Positions 1-43,030 of a stretch of DNA of 64,000 nucleotides are shown piece after piece (position 1 is the first letter of the stretch; each line of letters starts with the position of its first letter). The notes under the pieces are model-generated. The model saw nothing but the letters and a program-made list of their open reading frames with translations. It did no database searches and was not told the origin of the DNA. The position numbers and the translations under genes were made by a program. The stretch is from Dromaius novaehollandiae. Its lineage: Eukaryota; Chordata; Aves; Casuariiformes; Dromaiidae. The DNA is taken from positions 18,753,501 through 18,817,500 of the forward strand of contig NC_088099.1 of the NCBI RefSeq assembly GCF_036370855.1. Reading direction: 5' to 3'.

Positions 1-2921
1 CCCTGCAGCCTGGTGTTCTTCATGTTATTAAGTGACAGTGATCTGAATACTGTCTGGCTGATGAGAAAATTAAACATAGATGTGAAATTTCCTGGATAAG
101 TGTCTAGCCAATTAGCTAATATGTAACAGACAGGTACTTCTTCTTCTTGCCATTCTTCAAAAGAAGTGACTCTCTTCTCTCCTACTAGTACTTGCAGAGA
201 AAAGTTGTAAATCATGTCTTCTCTCTTATCCTGAGGAGACAGTTTCCAACTGCAGACATAAAACAGCCATCCAGCTCTGAGCAGCATTACAGATCTCCCA
301 CTGTGCACAGCATTTTGCATTGGTTCGCTCCTGGTGATGCCCTTTTCCATGTGCAGATGTCTTGAGGCAGCTAATTGAGTTTGCATTTCTTTCTGGGAGA
401 CAGGCACTGAAAAGCTATTTGCTGTATTTCCTAACTTCTAAAAATCTAAATCTTTTAATGAATCTCGTTTCCTTAAATTGATGTATATCATGTTAGAATC
501 AGAGCTCTTCACATTGACAGAATCTGTCCTCAGAAAAAGGGAGAAGTTATGTGATGTCTTGTAAGCACACTATAAATCATTGTCATAAAGTTATTCAGTG
601 GGAAAAGATAACCTTTCTAATGTGTAGATAAGTCCAGAGAAAAACAGATCTGTACCTGCAAATAAATTTCAAAGGTTCACGTATCTCCATACCCAGACTC
701 CAAGAAGACTGCTAGGATAAACTGGCAGAGGACCACGTTGTGGATGATCCATTGACAATCGAGCAGACATGAAGAGAAGGTGTCCAGCTAAACGCTTGCA
801 CAGTAAAAAGTGGCCATAAAAGGCTATTGAGTTTTCTAAGCTCACCAAGAAAGAAAAGAAAAGTGTTAAGGAAATCTGTCTTCTAAAGCAGCAAATGGAG
901 GGATGCTAACATTAGGAATAAATCTCAGATGTACAAAAACCATTTTTTAGATCTGGATGGTAAACAGCCAAAGTAGGAGTTTGGCATTGCATATGTAATA
1001 GAAACAATACTTGACTTGAAAAACATAACCATTATTAGATCACCTTTCTGAGAAGGATGCAAAACATGATCCAAAATGAAACCATCTAATTGCATAAAAG
1101 GAAAGAATGAGGAAATTGTCAAAAAAAATGAGCCAGGAGCAGAAGATCACATAGTAGAAGAGCTATTGTTGGTTTAGAATTTATGATTACTGACATTATA
1201 ATCAATGTCAGGAAAGGTGTCTTGCAAGTAGCACTTGTCAAAATCCCTGTCAAAGATGGGATCCAAGAGAGAGAAACAATACATAAAATTGTTTTTTGAG
1301 ATGGCTATGTATAGTAACATGCAGCTTGCTTATTCCTTATAATTAATTGCTTATAATTAATGCTTATAATGGCCTATCAAAAAAGGAAAGCTGCCGTGGT
1401 TGATGTGTTTGGAGAACCAGGGTCTTGGAGAGCTGTTCATCTGCCTAAAGTTTCTGAAATGAGGCTGTGCTGAACAGTGACCTCTCGTGAACTGAGAGAT
1501 CAAGTAGAAACGAAGTGCAGAATGAGAGATCCCTTAGCATCTGTGGGATTTGTTCCACTGCATTGCAAGGTGTGTGGGAAAGAGCAGCAGTAACAGCCTG
1601 TTCTCCCAGTACAAAAATATCCTGCTTGGATTGTATTAGTCCACCAGAACACTGTTCTGGACAATGTTAATCCATTAAGCAGTTATCTCATCTTACGACA
1701 CAAAACTGGTAAGTACCAATTTCCAATGTTCAGCCTGCCTTTTCTTTCTGTCATTAGTGGTCATCTGCTAGAACACGTAGAGGCTTGCAGAGTTTCACTT
1801 GACTCTGCTCTTTTCACTTAAGACTTACTTTTCGTGGCCTACTTTGAGAATTGACTGTATAATATGGATAAGGAAGAACCTCATTGTAGAAGTCCCCAGA
1901 TCATGATTTAGCATTTCCAGAAGTGAGAAAAGCTCTTGAGACTGTGTCTGTATCAGTCTACCCCTGACTGAAAACCTTGTAAGACACTATTGCTGCTAAC
2001 TAACTAGGATGGTACCAGTGTTACAATAGAAAAGTTTCAACAGTGTGATACCCTATTAGAACAAAAACATAAGTACTCTGGCATCCCAAAAGGGGCTGCT
2101 GGCAGTTATTAAACAATTGTCATCATACCGTACTGGAGAAAGAGACTGAGGACAGCTCTTGCACTTCTACAGTGGCTTTTCAAGTTCTCATATCCTAACA
2201 AATGAAGGTATCGTGTGCTAGGGCAGGTTTTGTCCAACTCTATCATCCAGGAAGGGTAAACCCAGAAAAAAAGGAAGAAACTTTGAATTTTAAGCCTGTA
2301 AGCCTGAATTTTTGATTAGCTGTTCACATAAAAGGACACTGGTGTTATGAAATACCAACTGTGTGTATATTGCAAACACCACTAGTGAATCAAGTAAAGG
2401 TACTTACTGCTGAAATCCTACCCAAGGGCTGGCTGGGTATGTCTGAAAATTGGTTTTTTTTTTTCTTTCTTCTTAGCTCTTCCAGGTTTCTAGCATCTGA
2501 AGCCAATGCAATTTCCTTTTTTTTTTTTTTCTTTTTTTCCAGAGTTTGGTTATCCTTTGCCCACAAGAAACTTACAGTGTGGCTTGTGCCAGTGGTCTGA
2601 AGTTTTTTTCTGTGGCTTTCTCATTGTCAGCTATATACAGCCTTAGAAGATAATTCTAATTACAATCTTTCTTGTTCATCTTTTAACAATTCCTTTACAA
2701 AAATATATTCTTTTTTAAAAACTCCTGCACCTTCTCTGCTTCCCAGGGGACAAGAAGGGCACCTATGAAGCACAATGAGGTCCTAAAATGCAGTTAATAC
2801 CAGCTGTAATTTATGTGTATAGGTGCATCTGGTGTACTTGAACAGAGGCAATATTTACTTAGCATGACTTGAGAGCCATGGAGAACACATAGTTAAACTG
2901 TCTGGTTAGTTCTGCTGGACT
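1..2921. other. intergenic, no gene recognised
   Basis: AT-rich DNA with no open frame that resembles a known protein. It holds a small tandem repeat of TTATAATTAAT at 1337-1371 (two full copies and one partial) and T-rich stretches near 2453-2465 and 2518-2538. A short open frame on the minus strand at 925-1122 has no recognisable family features and is not called. Confidence 0.6.
1337..1371. repeat. short AT-rich tandem repeat
   Basis: The 11-mer TTATAATTAAT occurs at 1337-1347 and 1351-1361, and a truncated third copy starts at 1364. This is simple-sequence type and no function is implied. Confidence 0.6.
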
Positions 2922-2927
2922 ATAAAT

Positions 2928-3246
2928 TGTTGGGGACCAAGACAGGATGGTGCTGTGTAAGACAGCAGAGAATCTCTAAGGCAGAAAGTGATGATGTGGT
3001 AACTATGAACTGTGGCCAGAATGTGTGCATGTGAGTTGCCCGCGATCAGTACCAGTACGTGCCTTCCTGCCTATGTGCCTGTGATCAATATGTGCCTTCC
3101 TGCCTATCACGACATGCCACAACGCACAAAGGAGACATGCGGAAGGAGGAGGGGCTGGGCTTGGTTGCTATATAACCAGCCATTGCTGTCTCAATAAACA
3201 ATCTCTTACACCACCCTATCTGAGGTCCGTGTCTTCATATGCCACA
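2928..3246 (+). mobile_element. solo LTR of an endogenous retrovirus with 6-bp target duplication
   Basis: A 319-bp element begins TGTTGGGG and ends CCACA, so it has the retroviral TGT...ACA termini. It is flanked by the same 6-mer ATAAAT on both sides (2922-2927 and 3247-3252), a perfect target-site duplication. Inside, in the expected order, are a TATA box (TATATAA, 3169-3175) and a polyadenylation signal (AATAAA, 3193-3198), giving a + strand U3-R-U5 layout. The U3 part has a directly repeated 16-mer (3059-3074 and 3092-3107), like the enhancer repeats of avian LTRs. There is no internal gag/pol/env, so this is a recombined solo LTR. The 6-bp duplication fits alpha- or beta-retrovirus-like (ERVK-type) elements, but the family assignment is inference. 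Confidence 0.85.
3169..3198 (+). promoter_or_regulatory. LTR TATA box and poly(A) signal
   Basis: TATATAA at 3169-3175 is followed 18 bases later by AATAAA at 3193-3198. This is the compact promoter plus polyadenylation arrangement of a retroviral LTR. Whether it is active on the neighbouring gene is unknown. Confidence 0.7.
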
Positions 3247-3252
3247 ATAAAT

Positions 3253-5200
3253 GTTGTGGGCTACCTGTACAATGAGCAACAAAATGGTACTGATTAATTG
3301 CCACATACTAATGTTCATTTTCATGTATCATTAATGCACTGTGGACTTGCTAGACTTTGAAACATAAATTCAGATTGTGCATTATACTGAGAATTATATA
3401 CATTATATATATTTCACACCAAGTATGAACTGTGCAATTATCAGTATTGTATTATTATTCATATTGAAGCCTCCTTACTCACACTGAAGAGAAAGCATTG
3501 TTATGATCACTCAGGCTAGTGTTATGAGTAAAAGGTCGAATCAATAGGCAATTAGTTAATAAGCTAAACAATAATAATGTTGTTCTTGTAGATTTTATGG
3601 CTTTTATGCCTACCACATTGTGGTTATCACCATCTTGATCTGGAGCCTGGAAAATAAACCTATAGTTTTAGTTTCTATTTAAAATATCAAGTTATACATG
3701 TAAGGATTCTGCAGAAGTCCTGAAGACACTTTCCTTCCCAGACTTTACAGAAGTGTTGAACTTGGCTCCACATAACAGTAAAGGAAAAGAATTAGACAGT
3801 ATCTTGTAGAGGCAGCAGGGTTAAACATTTGTGTGTTACAAAACTTATCTTCATAAACTATTCAGTATAATTCATTGTATTATTTTATGGCTCGCAGAGA
3901 TAGAATTTATGATGGTTATAACATTTTACTCAGCTATACAGTGAGTAAATTGTTTATTGCACAAGCGGATAGACAACTGGGGAAAGTGAGCAACAGGGAG
4001 CCAGATCAGCTGCTGATGCACTGATATCCACAGAAGTCTGATTACTTTCGTTTTCCCTTGCAAGGAAATAACCTTGTACTGCCAGAACGTTTGTCTCATT
4101 CAGCAGGAGAAGCAACAGGAATAAGCAAAGGGACATTCAGGAATGTAACTGTGAGAGTGGCACCTGATGCACTTTAGCTTAGTGGGGGATGCCTAAGTGT
4201 CCTCCCCAGTGCAGACGCAGTCCCCTCCGTGCAGCCTGGTCTAGCTCTGTGCTTTAGGAATGATGACATCAGGCAGTGGAAGCTTCACTGATCAGACTTT
4301 GCATGAAAGTGAGAGGACTAGAGAGCCTGTTGGTATTTGGCAGCTTGAAAATGGAACAGCCCGTAAGTGCAGTACAGACTTCTGGTCAGCAGAGATTGCA
4401 CTCCCACAGTGAGTCCCCATGGACAAACAAGCATTTCCAGGAATTATGAGTCAGGCTTCCTAATATAACAGTGGTTACTGCTGCAAGCCCTGCAAGGCTG
4501 CTCCCAGCCATGTTGATGCCCAAACCGCAGCCAAGTGAGAATTTAGGCAAACTCTTTAATTAAAAAAAAAAAAAAAAAAAACTTTGCTGTTACATCTGCT
4601 CTCAAGCTGATTTTTAATAATGAATTTGCCCTGTGGCAATGCCAAAGAATGGTAGTCACGGTTGCTATATACCTTCAAGAGAGGTGTAACATATTACTTG
4701 CTGTTGTACATATGGGGACAAGAGTCTCAGCACTTTCTTGGGGCTTTATTCCTCTAATTCAGGAATAGATAAGGACCTACTCAGGCAAGAAATGAAATGC
4801 ATTCCAACTTGTAATATACTTAAAAGCTTGCCTTTCATTTACTTCCTGTCAACAGTGAGATTTTTAATGAAGCTGATGGATTTTTACCGAAGCTGTAAGC
4901 TTCGTTAAAGCTTTCATTAAAGCTTTTGCTTTAAGAGGACTCGGGCAGAAAAGGTTACAGAGCCATACATTCGAAACTGAAAGGGATCTTCTTCGCCGTT
5001 GGCTCTGACTCACTCTCTCTCGGGTCCATAGATTTTTGTGCCATTATTCCTGATTTGAAACGCAAAACGTATCTAACAAAACCCCTTCCGTTATGGAGCC
5101 CAAACTTTAATTAAAGACCTCAAAAGATAAGAGACCCCTCACTTGATAAGGCGCTTATGCAGCCCCGCTGGAAGGACACCTCTGCGTTTTCACATTTAAG
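3253..5200. other. upstream flank of PTCHD3, no gene recognised
   Basis: AT-rich non-coding DNA with a 20-base A run at 4562-4581. Near 4885-4935 is a cluster of AAGCTT-type motifs that includes a short inverted repeat (CGAAGCT / AGCTTCG). No coding frame of note. Confidence 0.6.
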
Positions 5201-5620
5201 CGCCGAGGCTCAGCTTTCTGCTGCCGGGCCCGCTGCACCCTTCCCCAGCGCACCGGTAACCGCCGGCGGCCCCGGCCCCGGCCCCGGCCCAACGGCCGCG
5301 CGGGCAGGCGGCGGCGGCCGCGGGCCTCACCGGCAGCGCAGCCCCCCGCCCGCAGGGGCCGCCGTGGGCGACGCCGGGGCCCGGCCCTGCGCGGGAAGCG
5401 CCCCTAGGCGGGGGGCAGGGGGGGGCGCTGCCCCCGGAGAGCCACCGCCCCCGGAGAGCCGCCGCAGGGCGCGGCCGCGCGAGTGACGGCGGGTGGGCGC
5501 GGCCACCGGCCTCCGCGGGCGGCCGCGCCCGTCAATGGAGACATACTGGCTCCGCGCCGGCGGACGAGCCGCTTCCCGACCGGAGCGTGAGGAGAGGCGG
5601 CGGCAGCCCCGCGCTGGTCC

Positions 5621-14793
<9,173 letters not shown>

Positions 14794-14875
14794 CTAAGTT
14801 AAATGTAAAAGATTATATATTTAAGCTATTATGTGTAGACTAAAATGCAGTAACCTTAAGAGAGTATGAGAGAGA

Positions 14876-14896
14876 AATAAAAGATAGAAGAATAAA
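14876..14896 (+). terminator. PTCHD3: candidate PTCHD3 polyadenylation signals
   Basis: AATAAA occurs at 14876-14881 and again at 14891-14896, 83-103 bases after the stop codon. Either would give a short 3' UTR. More distal signals cannot be excluded. Confidence 0.45.
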
Positions 14897-17800
14897 TACA
14901 ACAGAGAAGTAAAGGCATAAGAAAAGTCATGCAGCAAGTAACAGAAGGTGAAATTAAAACATACAGAGAAGATGGATTTGTAACCTTATTTCTGGCATTT
15001 CCTCATTTTTGCATGTTTGGCTTTGTAATCTTAATTGTTTAAACTTTTTGTGAATTGTTTACTGACTGAATTGAAGTTAAAATTATTATAAACAGTGAAT
15101 ATTGTACCAGCTGTATGTACTGTTACAGTTTTGTCAGGAAACGCACACAGGAAGGAGGAGTAACTCCTAATTGTGTGCATCTCCTAGGTATTTATCTTGA
15201 TGATGTAACTCAGCCCCATCCTGGGCCTAATGACAAGTTTCTGCAGGAGGCACAAACCTTGGGGTTCTATGGCAAGGTTATTTATTGCAAGCTTATCAAG
15301 AGGTCGGGTCAGAACTGCTTCAGACTGCAACTATTCATAAGGCTTTAGGAGACTTGGTCTATACAGGCTCCTAGGGCACAAGGGACCCTTAGGGAAGATG
15401 AACTCACTCACCTATTGTGTGTTAAAATCCTCCCTTTCTTGGTGCTCAGTTTTCTTGCTAAGATTAAACAACATGTTATTTTAACAAGTTTGTGTTTAGT
15501 TTCTGTTGGCTGCAGTTTCTGAAAGGATGAACTACAGAGGTGGAACTTGTGTGGAACTCTTGAGTAACCACTGTGGTACAGGTCTGCCATGGCCTGACAG
15601 GGCAAGGATGCACTAGAAAGATGCCACCTCAAGTCTTAATTGATGAAAAAGGAACTGAGGTTTAAGACAGTCAGTTCTAACACAATAGGATTTATGGGAT
15701 TATAGTTTTAATCTATGACACCCCTTTCCTGTGATGCACCACTAGAGCAGAAAGCCAGGAGCTTTTGCTGAAATGCAAAATAATAAATTAGATTTTTTTT
15801 AACCTGAAGGAACAAGACACTAAATTAAAAGCACATAATTTGTCATCATTTTAATGAGCTACTTGCTAGAGATCAAATGAATGATGGTAACTAATGTTTG
15901 TAATTTTAGAGAAGGGGGTGGCTAGGAATTATAAACCATTCAGTCCGATCTGCAGCTGTGGCTTGCTGCTTTCATCTGTATTTTTGAGCAGTTGCATGAG
16001 ACCTGTGTACCCAGTAGACAGGGCAGAATACTGCTATTTCTGTCATGATTTCAAGTCCATTGTACTCATAAATTAAGCCACTCAAAAAACCAAACTTTCA
16101 ATACAAGTTGGAAATACTGATACTAATTCTCACAGCAATGAGGCATTAAGTATTATTTTCAGTTCAGAGCAATTAAGACAGCTAAATGACAGAGCTCAGG
16201 ACAGGCTGCTCTACTCAATTCTTTGAAGGCTATTTGTAAGCATCTACTACTAGGAAAGGCCTTTGAGCAAATCCAGAGGGAAGAGAGCCAGCTACCTATG
16301 GTTTGATTGCTCTATTTCCACAGCCAATTTAATCTACTACTTAAAAAAACACCCTCCTGCTGTGCCTCTACACCTCTCTTACACTAGGGCTAACATTAAA
16401 GGATCCAGACTTGAAAAGCTACTGTGAAATTTCAGCTGACTGAAGTCATGACAGTTGCTAAGAAACACCTAGAAGAAGCAGGCCACACCTCTCATTAGAA
16501 GTTTGCACTTTCTTGTATTAATGGCAGAATTATGGCATAAGTCATGTCTGAAGATGCTGAAATTCAGAATCACACCCAAGTCTGAAGTTCTTATCTCACT
16601 TCATGTGCCACAATGCTTATGACAAGTTCAGGGTGATATAAAATGCAAACAGACCATCCAAGCACCTAGCTCTGCTCTGTCTTCTACAACAGACACCAGA
16701 CATTTAAAAGGAACCTGGGGCATTTGCACCATTTGGCTCTGAAGTGCCCTTTGTGGACTCTGCATTGGGCATAACAGGCAGAGGTTGGGTTGCAGGGGCT
16801 GCAGGGGTGACTGGTGTAGAAGGCGGCCATGAACTGCCTTGTGCTGGTGAGGATGTGCATGAGGACATAAAATGAAGAGAGGTGAGAGGAGACATGAGGA
16901 TACCCAAAAGGGGACATGAGAAAAATGTGAAAAGGCACATTTTTGGAGGAAGCAGAGACTTGCAGAAGGGACACGCTAGAGCCACACTCTTAGAAAGAGA
17001 CGCTCTATGCCAAAGGGGGTACACCTCCGGGGGGAGCCCAAGGGCAACCTGCACTGGGGCAGGGACAGCCCTGAGGGACTGCAACCCATGGGCGACCCGT
17101 ATCGGGCAGTAAGAAGCAGGGACCAGCAGAAAGAAAAAACTACCCGCTGACCCCAGCCTCCTGCATCACTCATCCCTCCCAGTTCCTTCCATGAGGTAAG
17201 CCAGTGTAACAGGGCAAAAACAAGGAACATTGAGACCAGAAAGGGGACAGGGGATGTGTGAGCATGGGGAAAGGGGAAGGAAAGGTGTTTTCCCTAAGTG
17301 TTTAATTATTTATCCTCTATTTCCCCCCCCAATACCTAAATCAATAATCAAAACTTCAATTGGCAAGAGCTTAAATTAAGTGAAAATCCCCAAGGTGAGA
17401 CAATTTTGCCTGCGACAGGCACCTACCTCTTTCCACTGTTTATGTGAGGAAAAATGTAGACTCCTAGATGTACCTGCAGACAACAGAAGTCAAATCCAAT
17501 GCCTAAAACAGACAAAATGAGTTTCTCCAAAACTCACTGTCACATGCACACAACCACCAAGAAATGAGAGTAAACACTTCAGTGGCACAAATCTTTTGTT
17601 AACTGTTCACAATTGATGGCTCATCTCTAAAAATCTTCTTTCACAAGCCAATGAGATATGACCAGTTTTCTGAAAGACACTGTACTCGGCTGTTCTTTGC
17701 ATAGAGCTTTTGAAAAAGAAAAATACGTTAGACTTCAAGAATCTGCCCCCAAAACACATCATTCAATATAGATTCTAATGACTTGAAAAATGAAAGTGTT

Positions 17801-17960
17801 TTTGCTTTTTTTCTTTTTTTAAGAAAAAATTCACATTAAGTAGGAAAAAATTCCCATCCAAGTCTCATTACTGAAACAGCAATTGGCAAAAAAAGGTCTG
17901 ATTTTCTATGAAGAAAGCTTCCTAGAAATCTATTTAGAAAAATGCAATTTTGCTATAATT
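14897..17960. other. convergent intergenic interval
   Basis: DNA between the PTCHD3 stop and the presumed YME1L1 3' end. Mostly AT-rich without recognisable genes. A GC-richer patch at about 16720-17200 is listed separately. A distal PTCHD3 3' UTR could occupy part of it. Confidence 0.5.
16720..17200 (-). repeat. GC-rich patch, possible decayed avian LTR or other repeat
   Basis: This patch is GC-richer than the DNA on both sides and holds open frames on both strands of low-complexity Pro/Ser/Ala composition. Read on the minus strand, motifs such as GGGTTGCAGTCCCTCAGGGC and CTGTCCCTGCCCCAGTGCAG resemble the degenerate 'ctgctccagtgtggg...gggctgcag' units I recall from avian LTR-derived repeats. 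No termini or target duplication were seen, so the identity is weak inference. Confidence 0.3.
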
Positions 17961-17966
17961 CTTAAA

Positions 17967-19766
17967 TTTATTTACAAGTTTAAATGTTTCGTACACCTCA
18001 ATTTGCATAATAGGGCACTTGGTATTACATCTTGTAGCAACTGACAGTGAATAAAAGGAAAGCCAATATGCATAATTAAAATTAACTTTATTATTCCAAA
18101 AACAGATGCCAAATATGCAGTATGTATCTGTTTCTCTTGGCGTATTTTAAAATACATGTACAACTGGAACTAGTCAGCCTAGAAGAAGTTTGGTATAGTG
18201 TTTTATAACATTTGGAAGTTCTCCCACACTGCATTGGGATGTCACTATACTAAGCCAACAATGAAAAATAAGCAAATAGAAAGTTATCTGGGTTTTGAAA
18301 GAAAAACACGTGCTCTTATGAGAAAGAACTAGGTTATAATCAAGTGTAACACTCAGAAAATTCTGAAAGTTATGTTAATTCTAGTTTTAAGTGTAGCTAC
18401 CAATATCCATTTACATTTATTGGCACCGGCCCAACTATTTTAACCTCCAACTATGTTAACCTTCAATAAAGGCCTCCTCTCTGCAACAGAAGTTTATAGT
18501 CCCAAGGGTCTACAATTCATTGCACAGAAAGATTATGATCAAACAACGCTGTTCCTAAAAACCAGTTCCATGAGATCAGAAGAATACTGGCATATATAAT
18601 TGATAGCAATCACTTCCACTTGATTGGAAACTGATTTTGTGTTTATGAGTCTAGAATTTCCAGAAAGTATCTGTAAGGGTTGAAAGAAAAGGGTTATTTG
18701 CCTACTTTTACTAAACAAGAGAACTGGGAATGTTATTTGAAACAACACATGCTTGAAGCATTTTCTGAACTACTCTTTAGTGAGCAATATTGTCCTCTTT
18801 GAAGAGATCCTCTGTTGGATCATCAAACACCCATATATAATTAGTAAAAACTAATTCAGTAGAATCTCCAGCAGTATAAAAGCACTGTTTGCAAATCGCA
18901 TCCATCTACTGCAGTAATAAAAATTCTGAGAATTTTGTCAGCAGCACATCAGAGGTCACAGGTATTTCTCGTACCCCTGCCACAGTTCTGTCCAAAACAT
19001 GGCCCAAAAAGGTTTAGACATGTTTACCCTGTTGTTCTTGCATTAAAATTTCTCTCCCAGCCATACATGTGTGCATTTTAACCCAAAGAGCACTCAAAGA
19101 ACAATCACTGTGTTTCTTTGTGGTTTTTTTTGTTGTTGGTCGTCTTAAACTAATTTGGAGCTCTCACAATTCTCTTTACTAGAGTTGAGCTGTGTAGCTG
19201 CTTCATTCATACAGATGTTTTGTTACAATTCTAAATAAGAGTCTTTTTTAAAACTGATCTTTATCTTCAAACAGCATATGAACATTATTAGTCAGACTAC
19301 ATACTACAGTTTTACATGTCAATCCTTTAGCACTTATGATGTCGTCGTCCATGAAACATTCTACAGCACATATTACAGGGTACCACTTCAAACGCACATA
19401 TAGAGGTGTGACCCAAGAAGCTATGCCGAAACACACCAGTATATCTGCACACTTCTTTCTTCTCAACTTCAGCACATTTGACTGGACCAGAACATTGAAT
19501 TCAACCCTGAGATTTGTGTTTCTGAAAAACTTTTTTCCGGGAAGAGTAGAGGGAGAATGAGGAACTTGCTTTATTTTGTGTCTTTTTCTGAAGAGACACA
19601 ACAAATAGATGAGTAACAGAAGCTGACAAGAGACTGCAGAGTAATCTTAAAGTGTCACTAATGCCATACACACATCAGGTAGGGGAAAAAAAGCTATGCT
19701 GCATAAGACTACTGCATTGCTAGATGTACATTCTTTGAATTATCAGTTACTGTATCAAGGATGTTA
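17967..19766 (-). other. YME1L1: presumed YME1L1 3' UTR (extent uncertain)
   Basis: Begins directly after the YME1L1 stop codon (minus strand). On the minus strand, AATAAA-type signals (TTTATT on the given strand) occur at 19570-19575, 18087-18092 and 17967-17972, so UTRs of about 0.2 to 1.8 kb are possible. No coding frame. Which signal is used cannot be decided here. Confidence 0.4.
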
Positions 19767-42526
<22,760 letters not shown>

Positions 42527-42805
42527 CCTCCCCGCTGGGACGGCGGCGGCGGCGGCCACAACGCCTCCTCCCCCTCCGCTCCCCACGCCAGAAGTAGAAG
42601 CCTCGAGCGCCCGCCCGTCAGCCGCGGCCGCCCAGCCCCCGCGGCCGCCGCCGCCGCCAGACGGAGCACCCCACCGCTCCGCTCCCCCCGAAGATGGCCG
42701 CCCCCGGCGGCCGGCAGTGACCAGGCCTAGGGCTGTCCCGGAAACGATCGGATATGGCAGAGCTTCCGGATCGCCCTCCCTTCCGCCTTCCCCCCTCCCG
42801 CAGCC

Positions 42806-42834
42806 GCCGCCTAGCAACCAGGTCGCTTGGCAAC
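42806..42834. promoter_or_regulatory. tandem RFX X-box-like sites
   Basis: GCCGCC-T-AGCAAC at 42806-42818 and GTCGCT-T-GGCAAC at 42822-42834 each differ by one base from the X-box pattern GTNRCC(N0-3)RGYAAC. They lie about 280-310 bases upstream of the YME1L1 ATG. Binding is inference. Confidence 0.5.
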
Positions 42835-43030
42835 CACTGTGCGCCCCCGCGTCTGCCCGTTACGCCGCGCGCAGGGCCAAACCACCAGCTACGGGGGCGG
42901 GGGGCGGCGGGGGGCAAACTATCGTGCCGGGTGGGCGGGGCGGGGGCAGGAGAGGGCTCCGGGCGGGCTCCGCGGGGATCCCCGGCCCCCCGCGAGGGCG
43001 GCGCAGCGGCCAAGCCATGGCCGGTGGGCC

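Noticed and set aside
925-1122. Minus-strand 65-codon open frame and a possible processed-pseudogene trace around 720-1700
   Set aside because: Both strands were compared by eye with ribosomal and other common retrocopied proteins, and no convincing match was found.
15100-15420. Possible second LTR after PTCHD3
   Set aside because: A TGTCAGG-like start was noted, but no matching end, target duplication or TATA/poly(A) layout was found.
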